Notes under the pieces: generated by a model
Databases searched by the model: none
Told to the model about the DNA's origin: nothing
The model's input: only the letters and a program-made list of their open reading frames with translations
Assembly (NCBI GenBank): GCA_016220085.1
Contig: JACRIN010000084.1
Span: 33,374-97,373 of the forward strand
From: Planctomycetota bacterium
Lineage (GTDB): Bacteria > Planctomycetota > UBA1135 > GCA-002686595
Length of the DNA: 64,000 bases
Reading direction: 5' to 3'
Shown here: in pieces, positions 27,318 to 36,207 of the stretch
How the letters are laid out: each line of letters begins with the position of its first letter
Numbering within the stretch: the stretch's first letter is position 1
Program-made: the position numbers and the translations under genes

Positions 27318-29027
27318 ATGGCGCCCACCTTTCCGTCGTTCGTCCAAGTCCTCGGTCGAGCGCACCCGTTGGTGCTGCACCTGCCGATCGGGCTCTTCGT
27401 CGGGCTCGCCGTGGTCGAAGTTCTCGCGCTGTTCGGTTGGCTCACCGTTTCGCGCAGGCTGGTCGGCGTGTGGGTGTGGCTCGCCGCGCTGTCCGCGCTC
27501 GCGAGCACGGGGAGCGGCTGGCTGCTCGGCCACGAGGACGGCTACGGCGGCGAGACGCTCGAGCGGCACGAGAATCTCGGACTGATCGTCGGTGCGCTCG
27601 CGCTGATCGTCGCCGGGCTGCACCAGCTCTCGCACGAGGGCACGCGCACGCTGACCCTGCGCTTCTACCGCGGCTTCGTGTTCGCGACCGCCGCGTTGCT
27701 CGTGCCGACCGGACATCTCGGTGCGACGCTGACGCACGGCGACGACTTCCTGCTCGAACCGCTGCGCGAGAAGCCCGCGCCCGCGCCCAAGGACCCGAGC
27801 GCGCCGGGTGCGCTTGGCGCGCCCATCGCGTCGACGTACGCGACCGTGATCGCGCCGCTCTTCGAGACTCGCTGCACGTCGTGCCACGGCGAATCGAAGC
27901 ACAAGGGCAAGCTCGCGCTGCACACCCGCGAGGCGATCGAAGCGGGCGGCGAGTCGGGGCCGGTGTTGAACCGCGCGCAGCCCGCCGAGAGCGAGCTGTT
28001 GGTGCGGGTGAGGTTCCCGGTCGAGCACGACGACCACATGCCGCCCGGCGACAAGCCGCAGCCGTCGACGGAAGAGCTCGCCGCGCTGGAAGCGTGGATC
28101 CTCGCAGGCGCGCCGTTCGAAGGCGCCGTCGCCGCGCCGTCGGCGGATGTCGCGCAGAGCGAGGACCCGGCCGCGAAGTCGGCCGAGTCCACCGCCGCGA
28201 AGTCGGCCGAGCCGGCCGCCGCGAAGTCGGCCGAGCCGGCCGCCGCGAAGTCGGCCGAGCCGGGTGGAAAGTCCGCGAAACCGGCCCCGCCGGAACCGAA
28301 ACGGCCCGCGGCGGACGCGCTCGCGGCGCTCGACGCCGAGTTCGCGCACGTCGAGACGCAAGAGCTCGACGGGAACTTGCTCTGGATCGACTTCTCCGCG
28401 CTCGCGACGCGCACCGACGACGCGCTGGTGACCAAGTTGGTCCGGCCGGTCGGCGAGTTCGTCGGCGAACTCTCGCTCGCGCGCTCGCAGGTCGGAGCGG
28501 GGACGTTGGAGCTCGCCGCGGGGCTGCCGAAGCTCCGGCGGCTCGATCTCCGCGGCGCGCCGATCGACGATGCGGCGCTCGCGAAACTCGGCGCGCATCC
28601 GACGCTCGCGGAGCTCGTGCTCGCCCAGACCAAGCTGACCGATGCGTCGCTCGACGCGCTGCTCGCGCTGCCGAAGCTCGAGCGCGTGTTCCTGTGGAAG
28701 AGCGGCTTGTCGTCCGACGCGATCGCGCGACTGCGCAGCGAGCGCCCGAGTCTCCACGTCGACGCAGGCGACGTGCCCGACTCCGCGCCGGCGGACGCCG
28801 AGACCGAGATCAAGCTCACGAGCGACGCGCCGTTGCCCGGCGCGCCGGCGCCCGAGAGCCCCGCCGCGGCGCTCGTGCCGATCAACACGAAGTGCCCGGT
28901 GTCCGGCTCGCCGGTCAATCCGAAGTACGCGGTCGTCTACGACGGCAAGGTGATCGGCTTCTGCTGTCCGAACTGCCCGAAAGAGTTTTGGGCGAACCCG
29001 GAAGCGTGCCTCGCGAAGCTGGAGTGA
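27318..29027 (+). CDS. Membrane protein: DUF2231-like helices, cytochrome c, leucine-rich repeats and YHS-like end
   Basis: 569 residues. Four hydrophobic segments (about 10-150) open with FVQVLGRAHPLVLHLPIGLF, a DUF2231-type signature with conserved histidines. A planctomycete cytochrome c site follows (CTSCHGESKHKGKL, about 185-198), with MPPGDKP later in the same domain. Residues about 285-320 are a low-complexity AAKSAEP repeat. Residues about 370-500 read as leucine-rich repeats (LPKLRRLDLRGAPIDDAALA). The last 45 residues (CPVSGSPVNPKYAVVYDGKV then IGFCCPNCPKEFW) form a YHS/TRASH-like domain with two cysteine pairs, probably binding metal. It is the last member of the five-gene operon and could be the membrane anchor or electron acceptor for the exported cytochromes; that is inference. 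Confidence 0.85.
   Translation: MAPTFPSFVQVLGRAHPLVLHLPIGLFVGLAVVEVLALFGWLTVSRRLVGVWVWLAALSALASTGSGWLLGHEDGYGGETLERHENLGLIVGALALIVAGLHQLSHEGTRTLTLRFYRGFVFATAALLVPTGHLGATLTHGDDFLLEPLREKPAPAPKDPSAPGALGAPIASTYATVIAPLFETRCTSCHGESKHKGKLALHTREAIEAGGESGPVLNRAQPAESELLVRVRFPVEHDDHMPPGDKPQPSTEELAALEAWILAGAPFEGAVAAPSADVAQSEDPAAKSAESTAAKSAEPAAAKSAEPAAAKSAEPGGKSAKPAPPEPKRPAADALAALDAEFAHVETQELDGNLLWIDFSALATRTDDALVTKLVRPVGEFVGELSLARSQVGAGTLELAAGLPKLRRLDLRGAPIDDAALAKLGAHPTLAELVLAQTKLTDASLDALLALPKLERVFLWKSGLSSDAIARLRSERPSLHVDAGDVPDSAPADAETEIKLTSDAPLPGAPAPESPAAALVPINTKCPVSGSPVNPKYAVVYDGKVIGFCCPNCPKEFWANPEACLAKLE
28170..28265. repeat. Four 24-bp tandem units inside the DUF2231/cytochrome gene
   Basis: Units begin GCCGCGAAGTCGGCCGAG at 28170, 28194, 28218 and 28242, encoding the eight-residue AAKSAEPA pattern between the cytochrome and leucine-rich domains. 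Two units are identical, consistent with recent in-frame slippage. Confidence 0.85.
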
Positions 29028-29155
29028 GCGCGCGCGTTCCGCGTGGCGCGTCGGTGAGCTCCGTGCGACGACCCGCGCGCGGTCGCAGTGCGCGCGGCAT
29101 GCGCTTGTGCCCCTGTCCGCGGCTGCGCGCGACGCGCTGACGCAGCGAGAGCAAG

Positions 29156-31498
29156 ATGGCGACGCGCGTGCTTCGTGGGCTCGGGATCGCCGCGGTGATC
29201 GTCGCCGCGGTCTTCGCGGTGTTCCGTCCGGCGCTCGACGCCCAACTGCTCAACTGGGACGACATCGACGGCATCGCGAACAACGCGCGCTTCCGCGGGC
29301 TCGGCTGGGACGAGCTCCAGTGGATGTTCACGACCAACCTCTCCGGTCCGTACCAGCCGTTGAGCTGGCTCTCGCTCGCGATCGACCACGCGATCTGGGG
29401 CCTCGGTCCGGGGCTCGACGCGCCCGAAGCGCGCGGGTTCCACTTGACCAACGTGGTGCTCCACGCGGCGGTCGCGTTGCTCGTGTTCGCGTTGGCGCGC
29501 GAGGTCTTCGCGCTGCGCTTTGGCGCGAATCGCGAGCGGCGCGAGCCCTGGCCGACGCTCGCCGCGCTCGGCGCGGCGCTCTTCTTCGCGCTGCATCCGC
29601 TGCGCTGCGAGTCAGTCGCGTGGGTGACCGAGCGACGCGACGTGCTCTCCGGTCTCTTCGCGGTCGCGGCGGTGTGGGCGTGGCTGCGCTGGGCTCGGCC
29701 GCGGTTCGCCTCGGGCTCGCCAAGCGCGGCGAATGGCCCGGGTGCAACGAGTGGATCGAGCGCTGCGGTTGGCCCGAGCGCTGCGAATCGATCGAGCGCA
29801 GCGAATCGATCGGGCACGTCGAATGGACCGAGCACGGCGAGCTCCGCCAAACGCTCCGCAGCGGCGCGCGGCCACGCCGCGGGCGTTGCCGCGCTCGCCG
29901 CCGACGGATCCGGCGGAAGCTACTCGGCGAGCGCCTGGGGCGTCGCCGCGTGCGGACTCGCCGTCGCGCTCTTCCATTTCGCCATCGACCGCTCCGCGAG
30001 CGATCACCTCGCGTTCGCGGAGCACGGCGAGCTTCTGATCGCCGTCGCGTTCGCTCTGCTCTTCGCCGTCGCGGCGAGCGTCCACCGCCGCGCGGCGCGC
30101 GCCGGCTTCGCGGGCTCGCCTGCATGGCTCGCGTTCGCGCTGGTCGCGTTCCTGCTCTCGCTGCTCGCGAAGGCGGCGGCGATGGCGTTGCCCGCGGTCT
30201 TGGTCGCGATCGAGCTCTGGCTCGCGCGCGCCGCGTCGCCGAGCGAGCGACCGGAGCGCGGCGGCGCGTGGCGCGCGCTCGGCGCGAGCGTGCTCGAGAA
30301 GCTTCCGTTCGTCGCGCTTGGCGTCGCGTTCGCAAGCCTCGCGATGTGGGGGCAACGCGGCGCCGGCCTGATGGTCGCGTGGTCGGATCACGGGCTTTCC
30401 GCGCGGCTCGCGCAAGCCGCGTACGGCGCGTGGTTCTATCCGCTCGCGACGCTCGCGCCGTGGGAGCTCTCGCCGATCTACGACCTGCCGCGCGGGCTCT
30501 CGCTCGCGGAGCCGCGCCATGCGTTCGCGTTCGCCGGAGCTTGCGCCGTCGCGCTCGTACTCGGGTTTCGACCGCGTCGGCGGGTTCCCGGGCTCGCGTG
30601 CGCGGCGCTGTGCTATCTCGTGTCGATCGCGCCGGTGCTCGGGCTCGCGCAGTGCGGACCTCAGCTCGTCGCCGATCGCTACAGCTACCTCGCGTGCCTG
30701 CCGTTCGCGTTGCTCTTCGGCGCGGCGTTCGGCGAGCTGCGGCGCGCGTGGTGGTGGTTCGCGTGCGGCGTCGCGTGGCTCGGAGTTCTCGGAGGGCTCG
30801 CGGAGCGTCAGACTCGGGTCTGGCACGACTCCGAGAGTTTGTGGACGCACGCGCTCGCGCTCGCGCCCGAGAGTCCGATCGCCAACGCGGGGCTCGCGCA
30901 CGTGCGCAAGACCGAGGGTTTCGCGGAGCGCGACGAGCCGGTCAAGCGCGCAAAGCTCGAACAGGCGCTCGAGCTCTACTCGCGCGCCGATCCCGGCGAC
31001 CCGCGCTGGGCCGCGAACCGCGCGGTGATCGAGGTCGAGCTCGCCGCCGCGGCGACGCCGGACGAGCGCGAGTCCCTGCGTTCGCGGGCGGTCGCGAACG
31101 CGAGACGGGCGCTGGAGCTCGCTCGCGCCCGCGGCGAAACCGGCGCGGACTACCTGTTGACCGTCGGCGTCGCGCTGCACGAGGCCGGCCACGCCGAGGA
31201 AGCGCTCGGCAGTCTGCGCGCGTACGTCGAGGCGTTCCCGGCGAGCTTCCTCGGCTGGGCGAATCTCGGTAACGCGGGTCTCGAGGCGGGTCGCAACGAC
31301 GAAGCGGTCCGGGCGCTGCGCCGCGCGGTCGAGCTCGATGGGAGCCAGGGCTTCGCGTGGTCGAACCTCGGGCTCGCGCTCGAACGCGTCGGCGACCGCG
31401 CCGCGGCCGCCGAGGCGTATCAACGGCTCCTGGAGCTCCGCCCGGGCGATGCGTCGGTCGAGGAGCGATTGAAGCGCGCGCGGGCCGACGCGCGCTGA
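29156..31498 (+). CDS. TMTC-like membrane protein with C-terminal TPR repeats
   Basis: 780 residues. The first half is a polytopic membrane domain of the glycosyltransferase-C-like kind seen in TMTC/DUF1736 proteins: an N-terminal helix, then the luminal-type loop LLNWDDIDGIANNARFRGL, HLTNVVLHAAVALLVFALA, and ALHPLRCESVAWVTERRDVL. The C-terminal half (about 560-780) holds TPR-like helices (WANLGNAGLEAGRNDEAVRA, FAWSNLGLALERVGDRAAAA). Eukaryotic relatives are O-mannosyltransferases; the bacterial role is unknown. A low-complexity insert of five-residue units (SAANRSSAANRSG-type) near residues 187-230 matches a 15-bp DNA repeat. It starts 128 bp after the cytochrome operon, so it may have its own promoter. 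Confidence 0.8.
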   Translation: MATRVLRGLGIAAVIVAAVFAVFRPALDAQLLNWDDIDGIANNARFRGLGWDELQWMFTTNLSGPYQPLSWLSLAIDHAIWGLGPGLDAPEARGFHLTNVVLHAAVALLVFALAREVFALRFGANRERREPWPTLAALGAALFFALHPLRCESVAWVTERRDVLSGLFAVAAVWAWLRWARPRFASGSPSAANGPGATSGSSAAVGPSAANRSSAANRSGTSNGPSTASSAKRSAAARGHAAGVAALAADGSGGSYSASAWGVAACGLAVALFHFAIDRSASDHLAFAEHGELLIAVAFALLFAVAASVHRRAARAGFAGSPAWLAFALVAFLLSLLAKAAAMALPAVLVAIELWLARAASPSERPERGGAWRALGASVLEKLPFVALGVAFASLAMWGQRGAGLMVAWSDHGLSARLAQAAYGAWFYPLATLAPWELSPIYDLPRGLSLAEPRHAFAFAGACAVALVLGFRPRRRVPGLACAALCYLVSIAPVLGLAQCGPQLVADRYSYLACLPFALLFGAAFGELRRAWWWFACGVAWLGVLGGLAERQTRVWHDSESLWTHALALAPESPIANAGLAHVRKTEGFAERDEPVKRAKLEQALELYSRADPGDPRWAANRAVIEVELAAAATPDERESLRSRAVANARRALELARARGETGADYLLTVGVALHEAGHAEEALGSLRAYVEAFPASFLGWANLGNAGLEAGRNDEAVRALRRAVELDGSQGFAWSNLGLALERVGDRAAAAEAYQRLLELRPGDASVEERLKRARADAR

Positions 31499-31707
31499 CG
31501 GTCGCCTCGCGGGGACGGCGGGCGCAGGCTCGCCGAAGAGGTCGTGCGAACGCGCACTCGACGTGCGCAACACTGTCCATTCCAACACTATCCGATCGGG
31601 CTATGGACAAGCGGAGCCCCGCGCGTGAGGCTCTTTCGTCGGCGTCACGTCGCCGAGGCTCCGCAGCGCGAGATGGGCTCGCGTCTTGGGGCGCAGGAAG
31701 GTGCGAC

Positions 31708-32781
31708 ATGAACGGGAACGCCGGGACGATCGAAACGAGCCACGACGCCGAAGTCGCGGAGTGGAAGGCGCTGGTGATCGAGTACCAGAAGCCCCACCGC
31801 GCGCGGGCGATCTGGCAGCTCGTCAACACGTTCGGTGCGTACGCGGCGGTTTGGGCGCTGCTCTACTTCAGTCTCTCGGTGTCGTGGTGGCTGACGATCC
31901 CGCTCGCGGTGCTCGCCGGCGGCTTGATGGTGCGGATCTTCATCATCTTCCACGACTGCGGTCACGGCTCGTTCTTCGAGTCGCGCATCGCCAACGACGT
32001 GTGGGGCTGGATCTCCGGCGTGCTGACGTTCACGCCGTACTACCACTGGCGTTGGGAGCACGCGATCCACCACGCGTCCGCCGGCAACCTCGACAAGCGC
32101 GGCGTCGGCGACGTGTGGACGCTGACGGTCCAGGAATACCTCGAGGCGTCGCGTTGGAAGCGCTTCTCGTACCGCCTCGCGCGCAATCCGGTGGTGTTGT
32201 TCCTGATCGCGCCGCTCGTCCTGTTCTTGCTGATGCAGCGCGTACCGTCGCGCACCGCGAGCCGTCGCGAACGTCTCTCCGTGTGGTGGCTCAACGCCGC
32301 GATCGTCGCGGTCGCGGTAGGGATGAGCGCGTTGTTCGGTTTCGTGCCGTACGTGCTGATTCAACTGATCGCGATGGCGGTCGCGGGCTCGGCGGGCGTG
32401 TGGCTCTTCTACGTCCAACACCAGTTCGAGGACGCGTACTGGGAGCGCGGGGACGATTGGGCGTACACGGCGGCGGCGTTGAAGGGGAGCTCGTTCTACA
32501 AGCTCCCGCGCGTCCTGCAGTGGTTCTCGGGGAACATCGGGTTCCACCACATCCACCACCTGAGCCCGCGCATCCCGAACTACAACCTCGAGCGCTGCCA
32601 CCGCTCGGATCCGCTGTTCCACGACGTCAACTCGGTGACGTTCTTCTCGAGCTTCAGGCTCGCGACGCTGCGGCTCTGGGACGAGTCGGCGAAGAAGCTC
32701 GTCGGCTACCGGCGCCTCGCGGAACTGCGCAAGCAGCACGCGCAAGCCAAGCTCGCGCGGCAAGAGATCGGCAAGCGCTGA
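31708..32781 (+). CDS. Membrane fatty acid desaturase
   Basis: 357 residues. The three histidine boxes of membrane-bound acyl-lipid desaturases are present: HDCGH (82-86), HAIHH (118-122) and HHIHH (about 279-283), which bind the di-iron centre that inserts double bonds into fatty acyl chains. Hydrophobic stretches lie at about 40-80, 100-112, 170-190 and 200-240. The size is normal for the delta-9/delta-12 group. ATG 31708 is preceded by a GGAAGG site; the longer open frame adds only arginine/serine-rich residues. The gene stands alone. Membrane fluidity control is the likely role. Confidence 0.9.
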   Translation: MNGNAGTIETSHDAEVAEWKALVIEYQKPHRARAIWQLVNTFGAYAAVWALLYFSLSVSWWLTIPLAVLAGGLMVRIFIIFHDCGHGSFFESRIANDVWGWISGVLTFTPYYHWRWEHAIHHASAGNLDKRGVGDVWTLTVQEYLEASRWKRFSYRLARNPVVLFLIAPLVLFLLMQRVPSRTASRRERLSVWWLNAAIVAVAVGMSALFGFVPYVLIQLIAMAVAGSAGVWLFYVQHQFEDAYWERGDDWAYTAAALKGSSFYKLPRVLQWFSGNIGFHHIHHLSPRIPNYNLERCHRSDPLFHDVNSVTFFSSFRLATLRLWDESAKKLVGYRRLAELRKQHAQAKLARQEIGKR

Positions 32782-32810
32782 GGGTGCCGGGAGCGCGCGC
32801 GGTGCGAGGA

Positions 32811-32906
32811 CCGCGCAGTCGCGTCCGATTGCCGCATGTTCGCGCTTCCGTGCCGCGCAGTCGCGCTTCCGTGCCGCGCAGTCGCGCCTGGACGCCGCGC
32901 AGTCGC
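32811..32906. repeat. 21-bp minisatellite between desaturase and small minus-strand gene
   Basis: Units begin at 32811, 32832, 32853, 32874 and 32895 with 21-bp spacing; the consensus starts CCGCGCAGTCGCGCTTCCG. The last unit runs into the stop codon of the minus-strand gene at 32907. The array lies between convergent genes, where a terminator would be expected. Confidence 0.85.
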
Positions 32907-33200
32907 TTACTTGGTCCGGCGGGCGAGACGCGGCGAGGTCACCAGCGAGGTGTACGCCGGGCGACGGATGTAGATCTGGTCGCGAGTGGCCGCGTCGCGA
33001 TCGGCCATGTCCGTCGCGATGGTCTTCTCGAGCTCCAGGGCCGCGTTGATCGCGGCGGCGCGTTGGTCGTGCTCGCTGACGATCGTGCGGACGAATAGCG
33101 GCTCGGTGCGGACGATGCCGTCCCAGCGCGCGTGGATCACATGCCAACGGTCGGACGTGATGGCGGGGTTGCGATTCGGAGTGCGCGTTTCTCGGATCAT
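32907..33200 (-). CDS. Small hypothetical protein
   Basis: 97 residues, ATG 33200, overlapping the stop of the gene upstream (ATGA at 33197-33200), which supports real translation and coupling. It begins MIRETRTPNRNPAITSDRWH and contains IHARWDGIVRTEPLFVRTIV and an acidic helix around ALELEKTIATDMADRD. No signal peptide, cysteine or known motif is seen. The family and role are unknown to me. Confidence 0.5.
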   Translation of the reverse strand: MIRETRTPNRNPAITSDRWHVIHARWDGIVRTEPLFVRTIVSEHDQRAAAINAALELEKTIATDMADRDAATRDQIYIRRPAYTSLVTSPRLARRTK

Positions 33201-33415
33201 GGCTGCTTGCGTTGCGTTTCGACGGTTGGCGTGGACGTGGCCTCGGGCGGGAGCACGGCGGACTCGACCGGCGCGGCGCCGGGGGGCGCGGCGTCGTTCA
33301 CGGGCTCGACGGGCTCGGCGTTCGGAAACTCGGCGCGCTCGCGGCGTCGAGCTTCTTTTTCCGCGCGCTTCTCGATCTTCTTCCGCTCGCGTTGGCGTTT
33401 TTGGAACGAATCCAA
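33197..33415 (-). CDS. Small basic coiled-coil protein
   Basis: 72 residues. The N-terminus MDSFQKRQRERKKIEKRAEK is a highly basic helix of a type recurrent in short conserved hypothetical proteins, sometimes suggesting nucleic-acid or ribosome contact. The second half is a proline/alanine/glutamate-rich tail. It is coupled by a 4-bp overlap to the gene at 32907-33200. The 237 bp upstream (33416-33652) show no gene. Confidence 0.6.
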   Translation of the reverse strand: MDSFQKRQRERKKIEKRAEKEARRRERAEFPNAEPVEPVNDAAPPGAAPVESAVLPPEATSTPTVETQRKQP

Positions 33416-33652
33416 GCGGGTCGCACCAGGCTCACGGCGTCAACGGCGGACCTTCGTGCGGAACCTGGCAAGAAGACTCGCGGCTCTTCGGAATGACCAA
33501 GAGCGCTCGATCAGAGTGCTTGCATCCTAGACCACCGAGCTCGCGAGAGCCCGTGCATTCACGCACATATCGCGCCACGGGTCGAGGGGCGCGCGGCAAG
33601 CGTGCGAGAAGGGCGATTCGCGTGCGAGCTTGGTCGCGCTCGCGACCGAGCC

Positions 33653-34783
33653 TCAGTAGCCCCACTTCCAATCGACGACGTTGAGCAGCGGCTCGCCCTT
33701 TCCGAAACGGCGTACATTCTCGCGGAAGAGCGCGTTCGCGCGCTCTTCGGTCAATGCCGAACGCGCGGCGACGTGCGGAGTGATCAGCACGTTGGCGAAC
33801 GTCCAGAGTTCGTGGCCGGCGGGCAACGGCTCGGGATCGGTGACGTCGAGAGCCGCGCCGCCGAGGCGTTTCGACTTCAGCGCTTCGATCAGCGCTTCCG
33901 TGTCGACGACCTTGCCTCGCGCGATGTTGACCAGCACCGCGCCGGGCTTGAGCGCCGCGAACGCGCGCGCGTCGAAGAGGTTTTCCGTCTCGGTCGTCAA
34001 CGGCACGCAGAGCACGACGATGTCGGCTTCGGGAAGGAGCTCGTCGAGCTTGTCCGCGAGCTCGACCCGGTCGACGAACGGCGGAGCATCGGTGCCGCTG
34101 CGGCGCGTCGCGAGCACGCGCATCTCGAAGCCCTTCGCGCGCCGCGCGACCTCGGTGCCGATGCCGCCGAGGCCGACGACGAGCAGCGTGCGGCCGGCGA
34201 GAGCGAAGGGCTCGCGCTCGCTCGCCGCGCCGTCCCAGCGCGCTTCGGACTGCGCACGCCAAGCGCTCGGAAGGTCGCGCGACAGCGCGAGCACCATCGC
34301 GAACACGTGGTCGGCGATCGCCGGGCCGTGCACGCCGCGCAGATTGCAGAAGACGATCTCGGAGCGCGCGCGCAGCTCGGAAAGGCCCGCATAGCGATCG
34401 ACGCCGGCGCTCTGCGCTTGCACCCACACGAGCTTCTTCGCCTTCGCGAGGAATTCCGGCGATAGGAAGCGAGCGTCGCAACCGTCGGCTTCGGCGGCGT
34501 GGGCGAGCGCTTGCTCGCGCGAGAGCTTCGCGAGCACGCGCACATTCGGCGCGAGCCGGTACAGCACGTCTCGTTCGTCCTCGGAGAGCTCTCCGGCGAG
34601 GTAGAGCAGCTCCTTCGTGCCGCCTTGCGTGTCGACCGCGACGCGCGAATCGCGCTCGGAACCGATCGCGAGCGCGTCGGTCAGGCTCGGCGTCGAAAGC
34701 TCGGGCGCGGGGGCGCGCGCGGAGTCGCGGGTCGAACGACAACCGGCGACCAGGACGAGGGCGAGGATCAGAGCGCGCAGCAT
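33653..34783 (-). CDS. Lipoprotein form of D-isomer specific 2-hydroxyacid dehydrogenase
   Basis: 376 residues from ATG 34783, preceded by a GGAGG site 5 nt upstream. The N-terminus is MLRALILALVLVAGCRST, a clean lipobox with Cys15. The rest is a full D-2-hydroxyacid dehydrogenase: a catalytic half, then the NAD-binding fold (VVGLGGIGTEVARRAKGFEM), the substrate arginine in NIARGKVVD, the glutamate in DVTDPEPLPAGH and the histidine in VLITPHVAARS. Cytoplasmic relatives reduce 2-keto acids with NADH. Placement behind a lipobox is odd because NAD is not expected outside the cytoplasm. The alternative start 7 codons upstream would still leave the signal. The catalytic assignment is firm, location and substrate are not. 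Confidence 0.85.
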   Translation of the reverse strand: MLRALILALVLVAGCRSTRDSARAPAPELSTPSLTDALAIGSERDSRVAVDTQGGTKELLYLAGELSEDERDVLYRLAPNVRVLAKLSREQALAHAAEADGCDARFLSPEFLAKAKKLVWVQAQSAGVDRYAGLSELRARSEIVFCNLRGVHGPAIADHVFAMVLALSRDLPSAWRAQSEARWDGAASEREPFALAGRTLLVVGLGGIGTEVARRAKGFEMRVLATRRSGTDAPPFVDRVELADKLDELLPEADIVVLCVPLTTETENLFDARAFAALKPGAVLVNIARGKVVDTEALIEALKSKRLGGAALDVTDPEPLPAGHELWTFANVLITPHVAARSALTEERANALFRENVRRFGKGEPLLNVVDWKWGY

Positions 34784-34814
34784 GGGGGACCTCCGTCCGC
34801 GCATGCTAGAGCCG

Positions 34815-36104
34815 TCAGGGCGCGAGCACCACGCGCGCCGAGTACGCGAGCTTCGGATCGTTGCGCGCGGCGGAGAGCAGCAGAGTCGCGAGCTCGCGCT
34901 TGGGCTTGCCGTGGAAGACCGCGGTGTCGCCGAGATAGACGGTGACGTCCTTCGAGAGATCGACCAGCGTCTCGTCGAGCAAGACCGAGAGCCCGCTCGC
35001 GTCCCTGTCGCAGGTCACTCGCACCTCGTTCTTCGCGCGGTCGATCTCGGCGACGACGGTCGCGTGGGCTTTCGGCGTCTCCCAGTAGAGCCAGTAGAAC
35101 TGACGCTTCCACGCGAGGATCGGCTGCCACACGACCTTGGTCGGTCGCGCGACGCGCTCGAGATCGGCGAGCTTCGCGAGCAGCGCCGCGAATCCGCCCG
35201 GCGCGGCGCCGTGTTGTCGATTCGGGACCTCCCAGTACTCGAAATCGAAGCCGCCCCAGCGCTCGCGCGCGTTTTCCAGCAGCTTCGCCGCCGCGCGATT
35301 GGCGTCGGGCGGCACGTTGGGATCGTCGTCGCTCTGGTAGATGCGGATCGGCACGTTGCGCAGCGACGGGATCACGCCGTGGTCGATGTCGATCACCTTG
35401 CCTGCGCGATCGAACACCGGCGTCGGCGCTCCCGCGGACGGCGCGAGCCCGGCGACGAGGTCCGCGTGGTGCGCGCCGAGCAGCCACGTCCCGTAGCCGC
35501 CCATCGAGTGCCCTGAGAAGAACACGCGATCGCGATCGAGCTTCCAAGTCGCGAGCGCGGCCTCGACGAGGTCGAGCACGAACTCTTCCGAGCCCGAGTC
35601 GGTCCAGCCTCGTTCGGTCTTCTCGAGCACTTCGGGGTAGATCGCGAGCCACCCGAGCTCCTTCGCCGCGCCGTCCATCGAGCCGTGCGCGGTCCACGCG
35701 TCGCCGGAGCCGACACCACCGCCGTGCATGCCGATCATCAGCGCCTTCGGCTTCTTCATTTCGCCGCCGACGATGAAGAAGCCGCGGTCCGCGCCACCTT
35801 TCGACTCCGCGGGCCAGAACCACTGCGCGCCGGGTTTCTGTTCGAGCTGGCGGCCGCGCTTCGCGAGATCCTTGAACATCTTCTCGCGCCAACTCTTGAC
35901 GTCGATCGGCGCGAGCTCCTTCGCGAGCGCGAGCCGCCCGAGCAGCTTCCGTTGCTCGGCGCGCTCGCTCTCCTTGCGGCCGTCGAGCGCCAGGTAGCGC
36001 GCGACCGCGTCCTGGGTCTCCTTCGCGCCGAGCGGCTTGACGTCCTGCGCGGGTGCGGCGACGAGCGCGACCAGCGTGAGACCGAGGGCGACGAGCGACG
36101 GCAT
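34815..36104 (-). CDS. Secreted alpha/beta hydrolase (PHB depolymerase/esterase-like)
   Basis: 429 residues from ATG 36104, giving a signal peptide (MPSLVALGLTLVALVAAPAQ). Residues about 20-100 form a helical N-terminal part. The hydrolase domain starts near ALMIGMHGGGVGSGDAW (oxyanion-hole region), with the nucleophile elbow FFSGHSMGGYGTW (G-H-S-M-G). A possible acid is in YQSDDDPNVPPDANR, and NRQHGAAPGG supplies a candidate histidine. The C-terminal 120 residues look like a beta domain (LSVLLDETLVDLSKDVTVYL). Relatives act on esters or polyesters. It lies 31 bp upstream of the dehydrogenase lipoprotein gene on the same strand, so the two may be expressed together. The open frame continues upstream to 36338 without adding a domain. 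Confidence 0.8.
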   Translation of the reverse strand: MPSLVALGLTLVALVAAPAQDVKPLGAKETQDAVARYLALDGRKESERAEQRKLLGRLALAKELAPIDVKSWREKMFKDLAKRGRQLEQKPGAQWFWPAESKGGADRGFFIVGGEMKKPKALMIGMHGGGVGSGDAWTAHGSMDGAAKELGWLAIYPEVLEKTERGWTDSGSEEFVLDLVEAALATWKLDRDRVFFSGHSMGGYGTWLLGAHHADLVAGLAPSAGAPTPVFDRAGKVIDIDHGVIPSLRNVPIRIYQSDDDPNVPPDANRAAAKLLENARERWGGFDFEYWEVPNRQHGAAPGGFAALLAKLADLERVARPTKVVWQPILAWKRQFYWLYWETPKAHATVVAEIDRAKNEVRVTCDRDASGLSVLLDETLVDLSKDVTVYLGDTAVFHGKPKRELATLLLSAARNDPKLAYSARVVLAP

Positions 36105-36207
36105 CCGAGGGGAGAGTCTAGCGTGTACGTCGGCCTGCGTCCGAGGGCCCATGCGCGCTCGCACTCGTCCCGATGGCCGATCTCCGTCGCGAGTCGATGA
36201 TCCCGAC

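Noticed and set aside
17530..29027. The cytochrome/DUF1501 operon as a defence island
   Set aside because: All members have export signals and heme or envelope domains; no nuclease, methylase, NTPase or toxin domain accompanies them.
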